64,000 nucleotides of DNA from [Clostridium] citroniae WAL-17108 (GCF_000233455.1 NZ_JH376424.1:171019-235018), one strand, 5' to 3'; shown: positions 25,353 through 33,808, counted from the first letter of the stretch. Notes: a model not told the origin generated them from the letters alone. Made by a program: numbers and translations.

Positions 25353-25625
25353 TCACTCAATCCCAAGGAAAGGAATCTTCCGCAACACATACATCACAAT
25401 CTTATAGACCTTCTCAAAATTCGCTACAACAATCACGAATGGCAACATGATTTTCACCAGATCCATATTAAAGAACAGAAATACAAACCCAAGACCAGCG
25501 CGCATATATTGAAAGAGAGAATCCACTACTGTCTGAATCTCACCTGGCAGCTCCGGAAGATTAATCCATCCAAAAATCAGTTTTAGGGCAGAAGAGAAGA
25601 GGTCAAACACACTTTCCAGAATCAA
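25353..25625 (-). CDS. pVI-like phage membrane protein
   Basis: A 90-residue protein with hydrophobic segments around residues 42-56 and 57-70 (LGFVFLFFNMDLV, MLPFVIVVANF) and amphipathic ends. It overlaps the stop of the pIII-like gene (ATGA), the usual pIII-pVI gene order in filamentous phages. It probably sits with pIII at the virion tip. Assigned on size, topology and order. Confidence 0.65.
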   Translation of the reverse strand: MILESVFDLFSSALKLIFGWINLPELPGEIQTVVDSLFQYMRAGLGFVFLFFNMDLVKIMLPFVIVVANFEKVYKIVMYVLRKIPFLGIE

Positions 25626-27031
25626 TTCATCATCACCTCATTCCATTTTTCCTCACATAGCTGCACGAACGCCATCACTAAATAAATACTTGTGACGGTC
25701 TTAATTGCCACAACCACGAAAGAAAAATTAGTATCTAAAAACTCAGTCAGATTAAACGACATCTCAGGCCATAACAGATTTTCCATGATAGTAAAAGAGG
25801 GGAGTACCAGCACACAATCTGTCTGAGATGAGTTGGCAAAAATATCAATGACCTCCAATAGTAAATCAATAGGGAAGGAGAGGAACCCAAACCTTTCACT
25901 GAACCAGCTATAGAGGTCATCAAAATAAGCCTTAAAATATTCGTCTGAGGGAATGAAAAGTTTCTTCAGACCCTCAATGATAAAATTTCCATGGGATTCA
26001 ATAGCAGTAGTGACCTTATTAGTATTGGCATCATCAGCAGCTATGATATCATCCGTGTTCGTCCGATCAGCTTCCAATTGTTCGGTATGTTGCTGAGACA
26101 TTTTATTATATAAATTCGTAAATTCACCTGCAAGTTGATTCCAAAAAGCCGTAAGCTGAGAGGAGATAGTCTGAATCGTATTTTTTATCAATTCAATAAT
26201 TGTGTCACCTTGTTCGACCTGCTGGGCTGTATTATCACTAATTGATTGATTAATGTCCTGGTTAATATCATCTGACCCAGGAGAACCACCCTCAACTGGC
26301 GTATCACTAGAAAGTCTCGTAAAACTGATAGACACATAACCACCCCAAGGAGGTGTACCAGTATCCGATTTAAGCCAATTAGAAATATTAAGCTGGTCAG
26401 CAGATGCACCAACTGAAACATTAGAATTAAGATAAAAATCACCTGAACTATATGTACCCGTAACAGGAAATGAAGTTGATTGCTCATTGACATTGCTATA
26501 ACGAACCCCAAACCATAAAGCACTACCACCATACGATATATACGTATTACTACCAAAATGAACTTTTATATTATATTTACCAGCAGGAGGTAAAGACTTT
26601 TTTGACAAAACAAAACCAAACCATGATCCAGAAGCATAGTTAGATGGGAGAGGAATAGACGCATAGCCCTCATCATCAACCTGAGAAAAAACATGATGCA
26701 GCACGCCCGACATATCATAATAGGCAAGGCACATCTGTACACCAGAATAATCAACCGAATTGGATACAGTATCATTATTAGATGACATAAGCGTAGGAAC
26801 ATCTAATATATCAAATGCATCTGATTCCATGCATTCATCCATAGATGTTGCATTATTTGGTGATGCAATTAAAACATCCTCATCCAAAGATTCGACAAAA
26901 TTCGAGTAGGCACCCGAGGGCCGTACTTCAGAAGGAGTAGCGGTTGACGCATAAATGGTCAGAGGAAATAAAAGGACAATAACCAGGGAAAAACTCAATG
27001 AAAGGATTTTACGCAGCTTTACAGCAGACAT
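25622..27031 (-). CDS. pIII-like adsorption/minor coat protein
   Basis: The 469-residue protein has a signal peptide (ILSLSFSLVIVLLFPLTIYAS), a long extracellular region rich in Ser, Gly, Asn and Tyr (to about residue 260), a Gln/Asp-rich probably helical linker (about 260-350) and a C-terminal region with a membrane span (SFVVVAIKTVTSIYLVMAFV). This is the modular plan of phage receptor-binding pIII. I use ATG 27031, because GGAGGTG lies about 8 nt upstream. That ribosome site abuts an 11-bp inverted repeat (27043-27080). A truncated second copy of the gene start lies in the left repeat. Confidence 0.75.
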   Translation of the reverse strand: MSAVKLRKILSLSFSLVIVLLFPLTIYASTATPSEVRPSGAYSNFVESLDEDVLIASPNNATSMDECMESDAFDILDVPTLMSSNNDTVSNSVDYSGVQMCLAYYDMSGVLHHVFSQVDDEGYASIPLPSNYASGSWFGFVLSKKSLPPAGKYNIKVHFGSNTYISYGGSALWFGVRYSNVNEQSTSFPVTGTYSSGDFYLNSNVSVGASADQLNISNWLKSDTGTPPWGGYVSISFTRLSSDTPVEGGSPGSDDINQDINQSISDNTAQQVEQGDTIIELIKNTIQTISSQLTAFWNQLAGEFTNLYNKMSQQHTEQLEADRTNTDDIIAADDANTNKVTTAIESHGNFIIEGLKKLFIPSDEYFKAYFDDLYSWFSERFGFLSFPIDLLLEVIDIFANSSQTDCVLVLPSFTIMENLLWPEMSFNLTEFLDTNFSFVVVAIKTVTSIYLVMAFVQLCEEKWNEVMMN

Positions 27032-27065
27032 GGGGCACACCTCCAACTATTCGCGAAAGTCTAGT
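26917..27065. repeat. right copy of prophage-flanking direct repeat (intact)
   Basis: 149 bp covering the first 35 or so codons and upstream region of the pIII-like gene. It matches 20613-20721 apart from about 40 bp missing there. The shared sequence ends with AACTATTCGCGAAAGTCTAG plus T; beyond that the two sites diverge, so this edge is the likeliest recombination point. Confidence 0.8.
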
Positions 27066-27080
27066 TTAACGAATAGTTGG
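27043..27080. repeat. 11-bp inverted repeat at the right prophage edge
   Basis: CCAACTATTCG (27043-27053) and CGAATAGTTGG (27070-27080) are perfect complements around a 16-bp spacer. The left repeat has only the first arm. It could be a recombinase-binding dyad at the attachment site, or an RNA hairpin that masks the pIII ribosome site. Confidence 0.55.
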
Positions 27081-27583
27081 AAGGAATAATGCCGCAATCT
27101 CGCATAAACGCAACGATATCCCGATAACATCTTAAATTACAGTCATTTCAGCCGAATCGCCATATGTACAATAATAAATAGTCTCTTCCTCTAACACTTG
27201 CCCATACAGCATCCGAAACACAATCCTGCCAGGTATCCATTGGAACTTGGCCAGGTATCGCTGAGTATTTCCTTTTATATATTATATCCATTATAATTAT
27301 ATCCAGGAGCATCTTCAATATCTCCTGGTTTCTGATCGATTCCTTATTGTACAAGCTTTATGCTTTTTATATAAGGTTTTTGTTTATAGAAATAATTATA
27401 TTTTCAAATATGTTAAATAATTAACAAATCAATGTAGTTATATGGCCGGCTGCAATTTCTCTTTTACTCTCATAGGAATCAAATCGTAATTGAATCAAGG
27501 GCATAATTGATAAAATCCATAATATACCCTATCACAATTAATCAAACTCCTTCTCTTCCGCCCTTCATTCATGATTGTTGACA
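27081..27583. other. AT-rich gene-free stretch
   Basis: About 500 bp of strongly A/T-rich DNA between the prophage edge and the dif-like site. Two short minus-strand frames (27148-27354, 27495-27680) have no ribosome sites or family features. I see no RNA gene. Confidence 0.5.
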
Positions 27584-27611
27584 ATTTCATACAACAGATT
27601 TCATACAACAG
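27584..27611. repeat. two tandem 14-bp repeats next to the dif-like palindrome
   Basis: ATTTCATACAACAG occurs twice without a gap (27584-27597, 27598-27611) and touches the palindrome at 27611. They may be accessory binding sites. Confidence 0.6.
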
Positions 27612-27635
27612 TTTACATAAAATATTTATGTAAAC
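27611..27635. other. 25-bp dif-like palindrome
   Basis: GTTTACATAAA and TTTATGTAAAC are perfect 11-bp arms around a 3-bp centre. The right arm (TTATGTAAAC) matches the XerD-side half of Firmicutes dif sites as I know them. It lies 189 bp upstream of a Xer-type recombinase gene, like the difSL/xerS arrangement of streptococci. Candidate chromosome-dimer resolution site. Confidence 0.6.
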
Positions 27636-27712
27636 CAAACCACGAAAAATCAATCCATTTTCCTCTCCTGCCCTCAACAAACCAACATTTAATATTATAT
27701 TCTAAATAATAA

Positions 27713-27742
27713 TTGACAATCAATGATTTATAAGGCTAGAAT
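27713..27742 (+). promoter_or_regulatory. promoter of the Xer recombinase gene
   Basis: TTGACA (27713-27718), 18-bp spacer, TAGAAT (27737-27742), 57 bp before the start codon. Confidence 0.6.
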
Positions 27743-27799
27743 ATAAAACAGACCAGTAATGTCAGATAATCGTTCCTGGTGAAAGGAGGTTCTTATAAT

Positions 27800-28852
27800 A
27801 TGAGTAATTTATCCTATCATGAACAGATAGACAGGGAAAATATATTAAAGCTTCGCCATTTGATTAAGGACTTACCGCCCTTTTGCGGGGATTTTTTCCG
27901 GGGGATCGAGCCAAGGACTTCATCCAGGACACGTATCGCATATGCCTATGACCTGCATGTTTTTTTTGATTTCCTCCACAAGGAAAATCCCGTTCTTGCC
28001 AAAAAAGAGATCATGGATATTACCCTTGAACATTTAGATCAGCTTTCCGTGACGGATTTTGAAGAGTATATGGAATACCTTAAGTATCGATTTAATGAAA
28101 AAAACCAGGAGGTTATGAATAAAGAAAGGGGGATCATGCGTAAAATCTCCTCTTTGAAAAGCTTCTATAATTATTATTACCGAAATGAGCGGATTAAAAA
28201 TAATCCGGCCGCCCTGGTGCAGCTTCCCAAACTTCATGAAAAAGAGATCATCCGCCTTGATGTGGATGAGGTTGCTCTTCTTTTGGATGAGGTGGAACAG
28301 GGGGATAAGCTCACAGACAAGCAGAAAAGTTACCACCTGAAGACAAAAGTAAGGGATCTGGCATTATTGACTCTTTTGCTGGGAACCGGTATCCGCGTGT
28401 CCGAATGTGTGGGGCTCAATATTTCTGATATTGATTTTAAAAACGGCGGTATCCGTATTTACAGGAAAGGCGGGAAAGAGGTTACTGTATATTTCGGCAC
28501 AGAGGTGGAGGATGCACTGCTGGATTATCTGGAGGAACGGGACCGCATTATTCCGGAAGCGGGGCACGAGGATGCTCTCTTCCTCTCCCTCCAGCGTAAA
28601 CGGATGGCTGTGAGGAGTGTGGAAAATTTGGTAAAGAAATACGCCAGGACCGTGTCACCTTTAAAACCCATAACCCCTCATAAGCTGCGCAGTACTTATG
28701 GGACAAATCTGTACCGTGAGACCGGTGATATCTATCTGGTGGCAGATGTGCTTGGACATTCGGATGTAAATACGACCAAGCGCCATTACGCTGCTCTGGA
28801 GGATGAACGCAGACGCAGCGCCCGCAATAAAGTAAGGCTTCGGGAAAAGTAG
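27800..28852 (+). CDS. Xer-type tyrosine recombinase
   Basis: The 350-residue recombinase has an N-terminal SAM-like core-binding domain (about residues 35-150) and a catalytic domain (about 165-345). The catalytic residues are visible: Arg in GTGIRVSE, Lys in the beta-hairpin, HxxR in PHKLRSTYG, His in LGHSDVNTT and Tyr in KRHYAAL. The start is ATG 27800 with GGAGG 9 nt upstream. Similar proteins appear to be conserved in Lachnospiraceae, so this is likely a chromosomal Xer rather than a phage integrase, and it may act at the nearby palindrome 27611-27635. Use by the adjacent prophage is possible. Confidence 0.85.
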   Translation: MSNLSYHEQIDRENILKLRHLIKDLPPFCGDFFRGIEPRTSSRTRIAYAYDLHVFFDFLHKENPVLAKKEIMDITLEHLDQLSVTDFEEYMEYLKYRFNEKNQEVMNKERGIMRKISSLKSFYNYYYRNERIKNNPAALVQLPKLHEKEIIRLDVDEVALLLDEVEQGDKLTDKQKSYHLKTKVRDLALLTLLLGTGIRVSECVGLNISDIDFKNGGIRIYRKGGKEVTVYFGTEVEDALLDYLEERDRIIPEAGHEDALFLSLQRKRMAVRSVENLVKKYARTVSPLKPITPHKLRSTYGTNLYRETGDIYLVADVLGHSDVNTTKRHYAALEDERRRSARNKVRLREK

Positions 28853-28882
28853 GAATTGTCCTAATAAAACAATTCCTTTTTT
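28851..28882 (+). terminator. terminator of the Xer gene
   Basis: AGGAATTGT pairs with ACAATTCCT, followed by TTTTTT; the stem begins within the stop codon. Confidence 0.75.
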
Positions 28883-28927
28883 GGAAAGGCCAACAGTGTA
28901 AATGTAATTGCAGTTTTATTTTACCGC

Positions 28928-28996
28928 AAAAAGGGGATTCTCAAATCACAAGTGTGAAATGAAAATCCCTTTTTTTAAATGAAAATCCCCTTTTTT
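28928..28996. terminator. probable bidirectional terminator
   Basis: AAAAGGGGATT pairs with either of two AATCCC(C)TTTTTT copies (28963-28976 and 28984-28996). It lies between convergent genes, with A runs on one side and T runs on the other. Confidence 0.6.
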
Positions 28997-29017
28997 AGCA
29001 GCAGGCAGCCACAAAAC

Positions 29018-31057
29018 CTAATCCTGTACAATCTTAAAGTAAGTCCTTGCTGTCAACCGGTAAACAAACAGGTATACTGCCCCGAACACAAGCACGGAGC
29101 CGACCGTAAATGCAGCAAACAACCGTGTATTATACATGCTGAAGATGGACAGCAGGCTGCACATGGCGGGAAATGCTACGATAATATGGATAACCGCCAT
29201 ACCCAGGGGAAGAAAAAATACCATCATGACCTGCCTTGTGATGGTGTTCTTCACCTCAGCAGTGCTCATGCCCACTTTTTCCATGATCTGAAACCGCTCC
29301 CTGTCATCGTAGCCTTCTGTTATCTGTTTATAGTAGATGATCATTACCGTGGCGGTAAGGAACAGCGCAATAAAGAATATGCCCACAAACAGGATGCTTC
29401 CGTACAGCTGGTAGAACTCTGTCCGTATCTGGTCCCTTGCAATCCCTCTGGTGATGCCTGGAATCCTGTCCTTAAACTCCGCCTGGAATCCGGCCTGTCC
29501 CTGGGCCGGCCCCTTCAGGTCAAAAAAGCAGTGATAGCTGACCTGGATGCGGTTTCCGTCCTCCTCTCCCAGAATCCCGCGGCTTGAACGGGCAAGATCC
29601 TGTAAGTCGGCAAACTCCGGCAGTATCAAAAGCACCAGATCTCTGGGAGTTGCAAAACCCGGCAGCTGGGTTATATCAAATTCCTCCAAACGCCCGGCAA
29701 TCCGGTAACCCAGGCCGCAGAGATCCACCGAATCTCCAAGGGTCACGGCAGGCGCGTAGTACATTGCCTCACCGGGAGCCAGGATCGCATTTCCGTCATT
29801 GTTCCGGTTATAATCCGAAAGGGTCAGGACGTAAACCATAAGCGTGCCCGGATCATAGCCGCGGACTGCCCTGATCCGGTTCCCATTGTAGTCTGCATTA
29901 AAGGAAAGCTGATAGAAATCCATCATGTTTTCAAGTTCACAGTTATGTTCAAGGGCCAGGCTGCGGGCCGCTGACCGGATGGCTTCCGGTACCTGTTGGG
30001 GCTGATGGGCGTTTTCATGATCCAAAACGCCGGAAGGCAAAGATTCAGCGTTCTCTGCCCTTGCATACAGGGAGATTTCCCTGGGATACTGGTTCCTTAA
30101 TATATCCTCCTCCCCAACATATAAGCTTGCGCAGGTGGAAAGGGTAATGAGTACTGCGGCGGACAGGATACAGATGCCGGAAAGGCCTGCCGCATTCTGC
30201 TTCATGCGGTAGATCATACCGGATACAGCCACAAAGTTTTCCGGTTTGTAGTAAAAATCCTTCTTTTTGCGCAGGGTTTTCAGGATTGCCACACTGCCCG
30301 CCTGGAACAGGCAATAGGTCCCGGCCATGACCAGTATGACGGAGGGAAAAAAGAAATGGAGCGCACCGGAAGCAGTCCGGGTGTGGATGGCGATCCCATA
30401 CCCTGCCGCCAGGGCTGCTGTGCCGGAAGCTGCCATAAACCATCTGGTTTTTGGCTCCCGCTCTCCCGTTTCGCTGCTTTTTAAAAGTTGGATGGGATTT
30501 GCCCTGGACACGCTGATCAGATCATACACCAGGACAATGGAAAATGCAGTCCCATAGATCAGGCAGGTCCTGCCCACCGACTGGAATGGGATGGTAAACA
30601 TCAGTTTTCCGGGCAGTTCCACCAGCTTTAGCAAAAGCAGGAACATGGCCTGGGAGAACAAGGCGCCTATTATGATACCTGACAAAAGACTGGCGGTCAA
30701 TCCGATCAGCACTTCCCAGAACAGAACAAAGCCAAGGTGCTTTTTCTCCATGCCGAGGACGCAGAACAGGCCGAATTCTTTTTTTCTTCGTTTCATCACA
30801 AAGCTGTTGATATAAAACAGGATCAGGAAAACAAATAACATACAGATATTTCCACAGATTTCAACAATCACCTGCATAATATCCTTGCCGGCCATCTGAC
30901 TTTTTTCCACCATGACCCCCACGGAATCCAGAACATATAAAAGCCCGGCCAGCAGGCCGCCAGCCAGCAGGTAGGGTCTGTAGATACTTGCGTTTTTTTT
31001 CATATTGGTGAGGGCCAGCCTTGGATAGAAAAGGAAGTTATGCACGCTGTTCATCAC
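29018..31057 (-). CDS. BceB/VraG-like FtsX permease
   Basis: The 679-residue membrane protein has an N-terminal anchor, a first FtsX domain with a KRRKKEFGLFCVLGMEKKHL segment (the typical coupling region), a second membrane set near residue 200-300, a large extracellular domain (about 310-540) and a last set of three spans. This is the BceB layout for sensing and detoxifying peptide antibiotics that bind lipid II-cycle intermediates. It overlaps the ATPase gene by 20 bp. It forms, with the ATPase, kinase and regulator upstream, a complete Bce module. Confidence 0.87.
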   Translation of the reverse strand: MMNSVHNFLFYPRLALTNMKKNASIYRPYLLAGGLLAGLLYVLDSVGVMVEKSQMAGKDIMQVIVEICGNICMLFVFLILFYINSFVMKRRKKEFGLFCVLGMEKKHLGFVLFWEVLIGLTASLLSGIIIGALFSQAMFLLLLKLVELPGKLMFTIPFQSVGRTCLIYGTAFSIVLVYDLISVSRANPIQLLKSSETGEREPKTRWFMAASGTAALAAGYGIAIHTRTASGALHFFFPSVILVMAGTYCLFQAGSVAILKTLRKKKDFYYKPENFVAVSGMIYRMKQNAAGLSGICILSAAVLITLSTCASLYVGEEDILRNQYPREISLYARAENAESLPSGVLDHENAHQPQQVPEAIRSAARSLALEHNCELENMMDFYQLSFNADYNGNRIRAVRGYDPGTLMVYVLTLSDYNRNNDGNAILAPGEAMYYAPAVTLGDSVDLCGLGYRIAGRLEEFDITQLPGFATPRDLVLLILPEFADLQDLARSSRGILGEEDGNRIQVSYHCFFDLKGPAQGQAGFQAEFKDRIPGITRGIARDQIRTEFYQLYGSILFVGIFFIALFLTATVMIIYYKQITEGYDDRERFQIMEKVGMSTAEVKNTITRQVMMVFFLPLGMAVIHIIVAFPAMCSLLSIFSMYNTRLFAAFTVGSVLVFGAVYLFVYRLTARTYFKIVQD

Positions 31058-31823
31058 GTTCCTCCCCTCTTTTGCGGGTGGCCAGAACCGTTAATGTGTC
31101 GGATATCTTCTGGTACATTTCCTCATTGGTGCAGGTTCCGCGGTAGAGCTGATGGAAGATGATCCCATCTTTGATAAAGAGTACACGGCCAGCATGGCTG
31201 GCTGCCCTGGTGCTGTGGGTTACCATGAATACGGTTTGTCCGGAACGGTTCACTGCCTTAAAAATGCGCAGGAGCCCGTCTGCTGCCCGGGAGTCCAGGG
31301 CTCCGGTGGGCTCATCTGCCAGAAGCAGCCGCGGCTTTGTGATCAAAGCGCGGGCCACTGCCGCCCTCTGCTTCTGTCCGCCGGATACCTCGTAAGGGAA
31401 TTTTTCCAAAAGGTCCTCAATTTCAAGCTGCTTTGCAAGAGGCGCAAGGCGTTCCTCCATTTCATGGTAATCCTTTCTTGCCAGAACCATGGGAAGGAAA
31501 ATATTATCCTTGATTGAAAACGTGTCCAGCAGGTTAAAATCCTGGAACACAAATCCCAGGTTATCCCGGCGGTAAGCGGCCATACGGCTGTCCGGGATCT
31601 TTGACATATCCTTTCCATCCAGCATGATGCTGCCTGAAGTGGGTTTATCCAGGGCTGCCAGAATATTTAACAGGGTGGTCTTTCCGGAACCGGATTCTCC
31701 CATGATGGCCACGTATTCCCCGCGGTCCACGGAAAACTCAATATCTGCCAGGGCCACTGCCTTCACACCGCCGAAATGGGCGGTATATACTTTCTTTAAG
31801 TGTCTGACTTCCAAAAGAGACAT
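31038..31823 (-). CDS. BceA-like ABC ATPase
   Basis: The 261-residue ATPase has Walker A GESGSGKTT, signature VSGGQKQR, Walker B LLLADEPTGALD and switch His in VTHSTRAASHAG. The start ATG 31823 (MSLLEVRHLKKVY) has GGAGG 7 nt upstream; an open frame extends much further upstream but has no ribosome site. It powers the following FtsX permease. Confidence 0.9.
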   Translation of the reverse strand: MSLLEVRHLKKVYTAHFGGVKAVALADIEFSVDRGEYVAIMGESGSGKTTLLNILAALDKPTSGSIMLDGKDMSKIPDSRMAAYRRDNLGFVFQDFNLLDTFSIKDNIFLPMVLARKDYHEMEERLAPLAKQLEIEDLLEKFPYEVSGGQKQRAAVARALITKPRLLLADEPTGALDSRAADGLLRIFKAVNRSGQTVFMVTHSTRAASHAGRVLFIKDGIIFHQLYRGTCTNEEMYQKISDTLTVLATRKRGEERDEQRA

Positions 31824-31923
31824 AGTTACCTCCAATCTTTCCTGTATCTGTATTGTGTCTCCTATTATAGAAAGCATGGAAAAAAGCTGCCATAGAAGCA
31901 GCTTACATTTTTCCCTTTGAACC

Positions 31924-33024
31924 TTACATTTTTGAAAGGCTTCCGGATAAGCCGAGATATACCCGCGTCCCCTCTCCTTCCCGGGAATCGATGCGGATGG
32001 TCTGTCCAAGCATTTCCATGGCCTGGCGGCAGAGGAACAGGCCAATGCCTGTTGAACGTTTTTCCTGCCGTCCGTTATATCCGGTATACCCCCATTCAAA
32101 CACTCTGGGGATGTCTTCCCTGCGTATACCTATGCCATTGTCCTCGATCACCAGTTCAGACCCGGCCCAATCGCCGGAGGCAGCCATATGCTCAGATCCG
32201 GTTACATAGATGCGTATGTCCCCCTGCCGGGTGTATTTTATGGCATTGCACAGAATCTGTTCCAGGACAAACAGGAACCATTTTTCGTCAGTGAGCACGG
32301 CTCCCTTTAACGGCTCCAGATGGACCGTGGTCTTGTTATAGATGAAAATGGGGGCGCATTGCCGGACTGCTTTTTTGACCAGGGAATCCAGGCTGTATTC
32401 CTTTAATACCAGGTCACGGCCGGCCTGGTCCAGACGCTGGTACTGCAGCGCCATATCCACATACTGTTCAGCCTTCAGCAGCTCCTGCTCCATTGCCTGG
32501 CGGTCCACCTGATCCTCCTGAAGCAGCAGATTCATGGCGGAGACCGGTGTTTTGATCTGGTGGGACCATAGAGTATAATATCGGCTGTTCTTTTGCTTTT
32601 CTTCCCTGCTCCTCTCCTTTTCCTCCTTGCAGCGCTGCTGCCAGAGACGGACCAGATGGAACCATTGTTCATCTTTTCCACCGGCAGGGACTCCTGTTTG
32701 TTCAAGGCCCCCTTTATTTTTGTCCCCTTCATTTTTCTTCTCTTCATTCCTGCCATCTTCATCTTTGGCAGGCAGCGGAGGCAGAAATAGTCCATTCTCC
32801 GCCTGAAGCGTCAGCTCCCGGATCCTGCGGCAGGTTCGCAGATCGGTTAAGAAATCCAGGATCGTGCAGGTGAGTACACAGGCTGAACTGAGCAGGAGGA
32901 TATATGTCATGGATTGCCACGGAAGGTCCTGCAGCCACCAGATTACAGTGACTAGAAGGAGAAGGATCATTGGAAAACGAAAGGGTGTGCGTTCTTTACA
33001 ATACGAAAAAAAGAGGGAGATCAT
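31924..33024 (-). CDS. intramembrane-sensing histidine kinase (BceS-like)
   Basis: The 366-residue kinase has two close N-terminal membrane spans (about residues 16-34 and 39-58) with almost no extracellular loop. A low-complexity Glu/Lys/Gly/Asn-rich insert follows (about 85-120). Then come the phospho-acceptor His155 in LWSHQIKTPV and an HATPase domain (LCNAIKYTRQ, EDNGIGI, FEWGYTG, STGIGLFLC). Kinases with such minimal sensors usually learn of the peptide through the BceAB transporter. The insert is unusual for the family. It overlaps the regulator gene by 4 bp. Confidence 0.88.
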   Translation of the reverse strand: MISLFFSYCKERTPFRFPMILLLLVTVIWWLQDLPWQSMTYILLLSSACVLTCTILDFLTDLRTCRRIRELTLQAENGLFLPPLPAKDEDGRNEEKKNEGDKNKGGLEQTGVPAGGKDEQWFHLVRLWQQRCKEEKERSREEKQKNSRYYTLWSHQIKTPVSAMNLLLQEDQVDRQAMEQELLKAEQYVDMALQYQRLDQAGRDLVLKEYSLDSLVKKAVRQCAPIFIYNKTTVHLEPLKGAVLTDEKWFLFVLEQILCNAIKYTRQGDIRIYVTGSEHMAASGDWAGSELVIEDNGIGIRREDIPRVFEWGYTGYNGRQEKRSTGIGLFLCRQAMEMLGQTIRIDSREGEGTRVYLGLSGSLSKM

Positions 33025-33743
33025 GACCTTACCTCCTCTTGCCCCATAGCTGCCTCGTTGCAGATTCCTGCTTCAGACAGAAGATACCCAAGTCCCTTTT
33101 TTGTCTCAATCAGTCCCTTTAACCCGATGCTTTCCAGTTTTTTGCGAAGACGCGTCATATTAACGGTAAGGGTATTATCATCGATAAAATGTTCGCTCTC
33201 CCACAAATACCGGATGATGCTGTCCCGGGATACCACCCGGCCTTTCTGCTCCATCAGACATTTCATGATCCGCAGTTCATTCTTGGTCAGATCCAGCTTT
33301 CCACTGCCTGAGGCCAGGGATCCGTCTCCTATGTTAAGGACAGCAGCACCCGCTCTCAGTACGGTCTTTTGTTCATTAAATGTATAGGTCCTGCGCAGCA
33401 GCGCCTGTATTTTCGCCAAAACCACTTCCAGCTTAAAGGGCTTGGCCAGGAAATCATCCGCCCCCAGATTTACTGCCATCACCAGGTTCATATCATCCGA
33501 GGCAGAGGATATGAAAATGATAGGCACCTGGCTTAGTCTGCGGATCTGGCCGCACCAGTAGTAGCCGTCAAAAAAGGGAAGCGAAATATCGAGCAGGACC
33601 AGATCCGGCGCTGTCTGTTCAAACTGTTCCAGGACGCGGCTGAAGTCAGTGACTGCCGCCACCTGGTAATTCCACTTTTCCAGTGTGCGTTTCAGAACAT
33701 TGGTTATGGTGTTGTCATCTTCTACGATCAATATATGATACAT
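33021..33743 (-). CDS. BceR-like response regulator
   Basis: The 240-residue OmpR-family protein has a receiver domain (acidic pair in VEDD at residues 8-10, phospho-Asp52 in LLDISLP, Lys in FLAKPF) and a C-terminal winged helix ending in ETKKGLGYLLSE. The start ATG 33743 has GGAGG 7 nt upstream. A tandem 20-bp repeat (33809-33848) lies about 65 bp upstream and may be its own binding site. Confidence 0.9.
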   Translation of the reverse strand: MYHILIVEDDNTITNVLKRTLEKWNYQVAAVTDFSRVLEQFEQTAPDLVLLDISLPFFDGYYWCGQIRRLSQVPIIFISSASDDMNLVMAVNLGADDFLAKPFKLEVVLAKIQALLRRTYTFNEQKTVLRAGAAVLNIGDGSLASGSGKLDLTKNELRIMKCLMEQKGRVVSRDSIIRYLWESEHFIDDNTLTVNMTRLRKKLESIGLKGLIETKKGLGYLLSEAGICNEAAMGQEEVRS

Positions 33744-33808
33744 GCTTCCTCCAAACATGGGTGTGTACTCCGGCAAGATCAGATGCAAAGATGGGGGCCG
33801 GTAATCTC

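Larger units (their letters stand above)
20613..27065. mobile_element. inovirus (filamentous phage) prophage, about 6.3 kb unit
   Basis: The region holds the full hallmark set of a filamentous ssDNA phage: pIII-like adsorption protein, pVI-like membrane protein, HUH rolling-circle replicase, small ssDNA-binding candidate, major coat protein with a terminator behind it, Zot/pI assembly ATPase, and several tiny membrane proteins. No secretin (pIV) gene is seen, as expected for a host with one membrane. Nearly all genes run leftward; only a regulator and one tiny gene run rightward. Base composition is visibly more A/T-rich than the flanks. A direct repeat (20613-20721 and 26917-27065) brackets it, and the repeat distance matches a typical inovirus genome. 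Confidence 0.88.

Noticed and set aside
27043..27080. Prophage-edge inverted repeat as a dif site
   Set aside because: The spacer is 16 bp and arms do not resemble XerC/XerD half-sites; the palindrome at 27611 fits much better.
27148..27354. 68-residue minus-strand frame between prophage and xer
   Set aside because: No ribosome site, low-complexity A/T-driven composition, no link to the phage operon.
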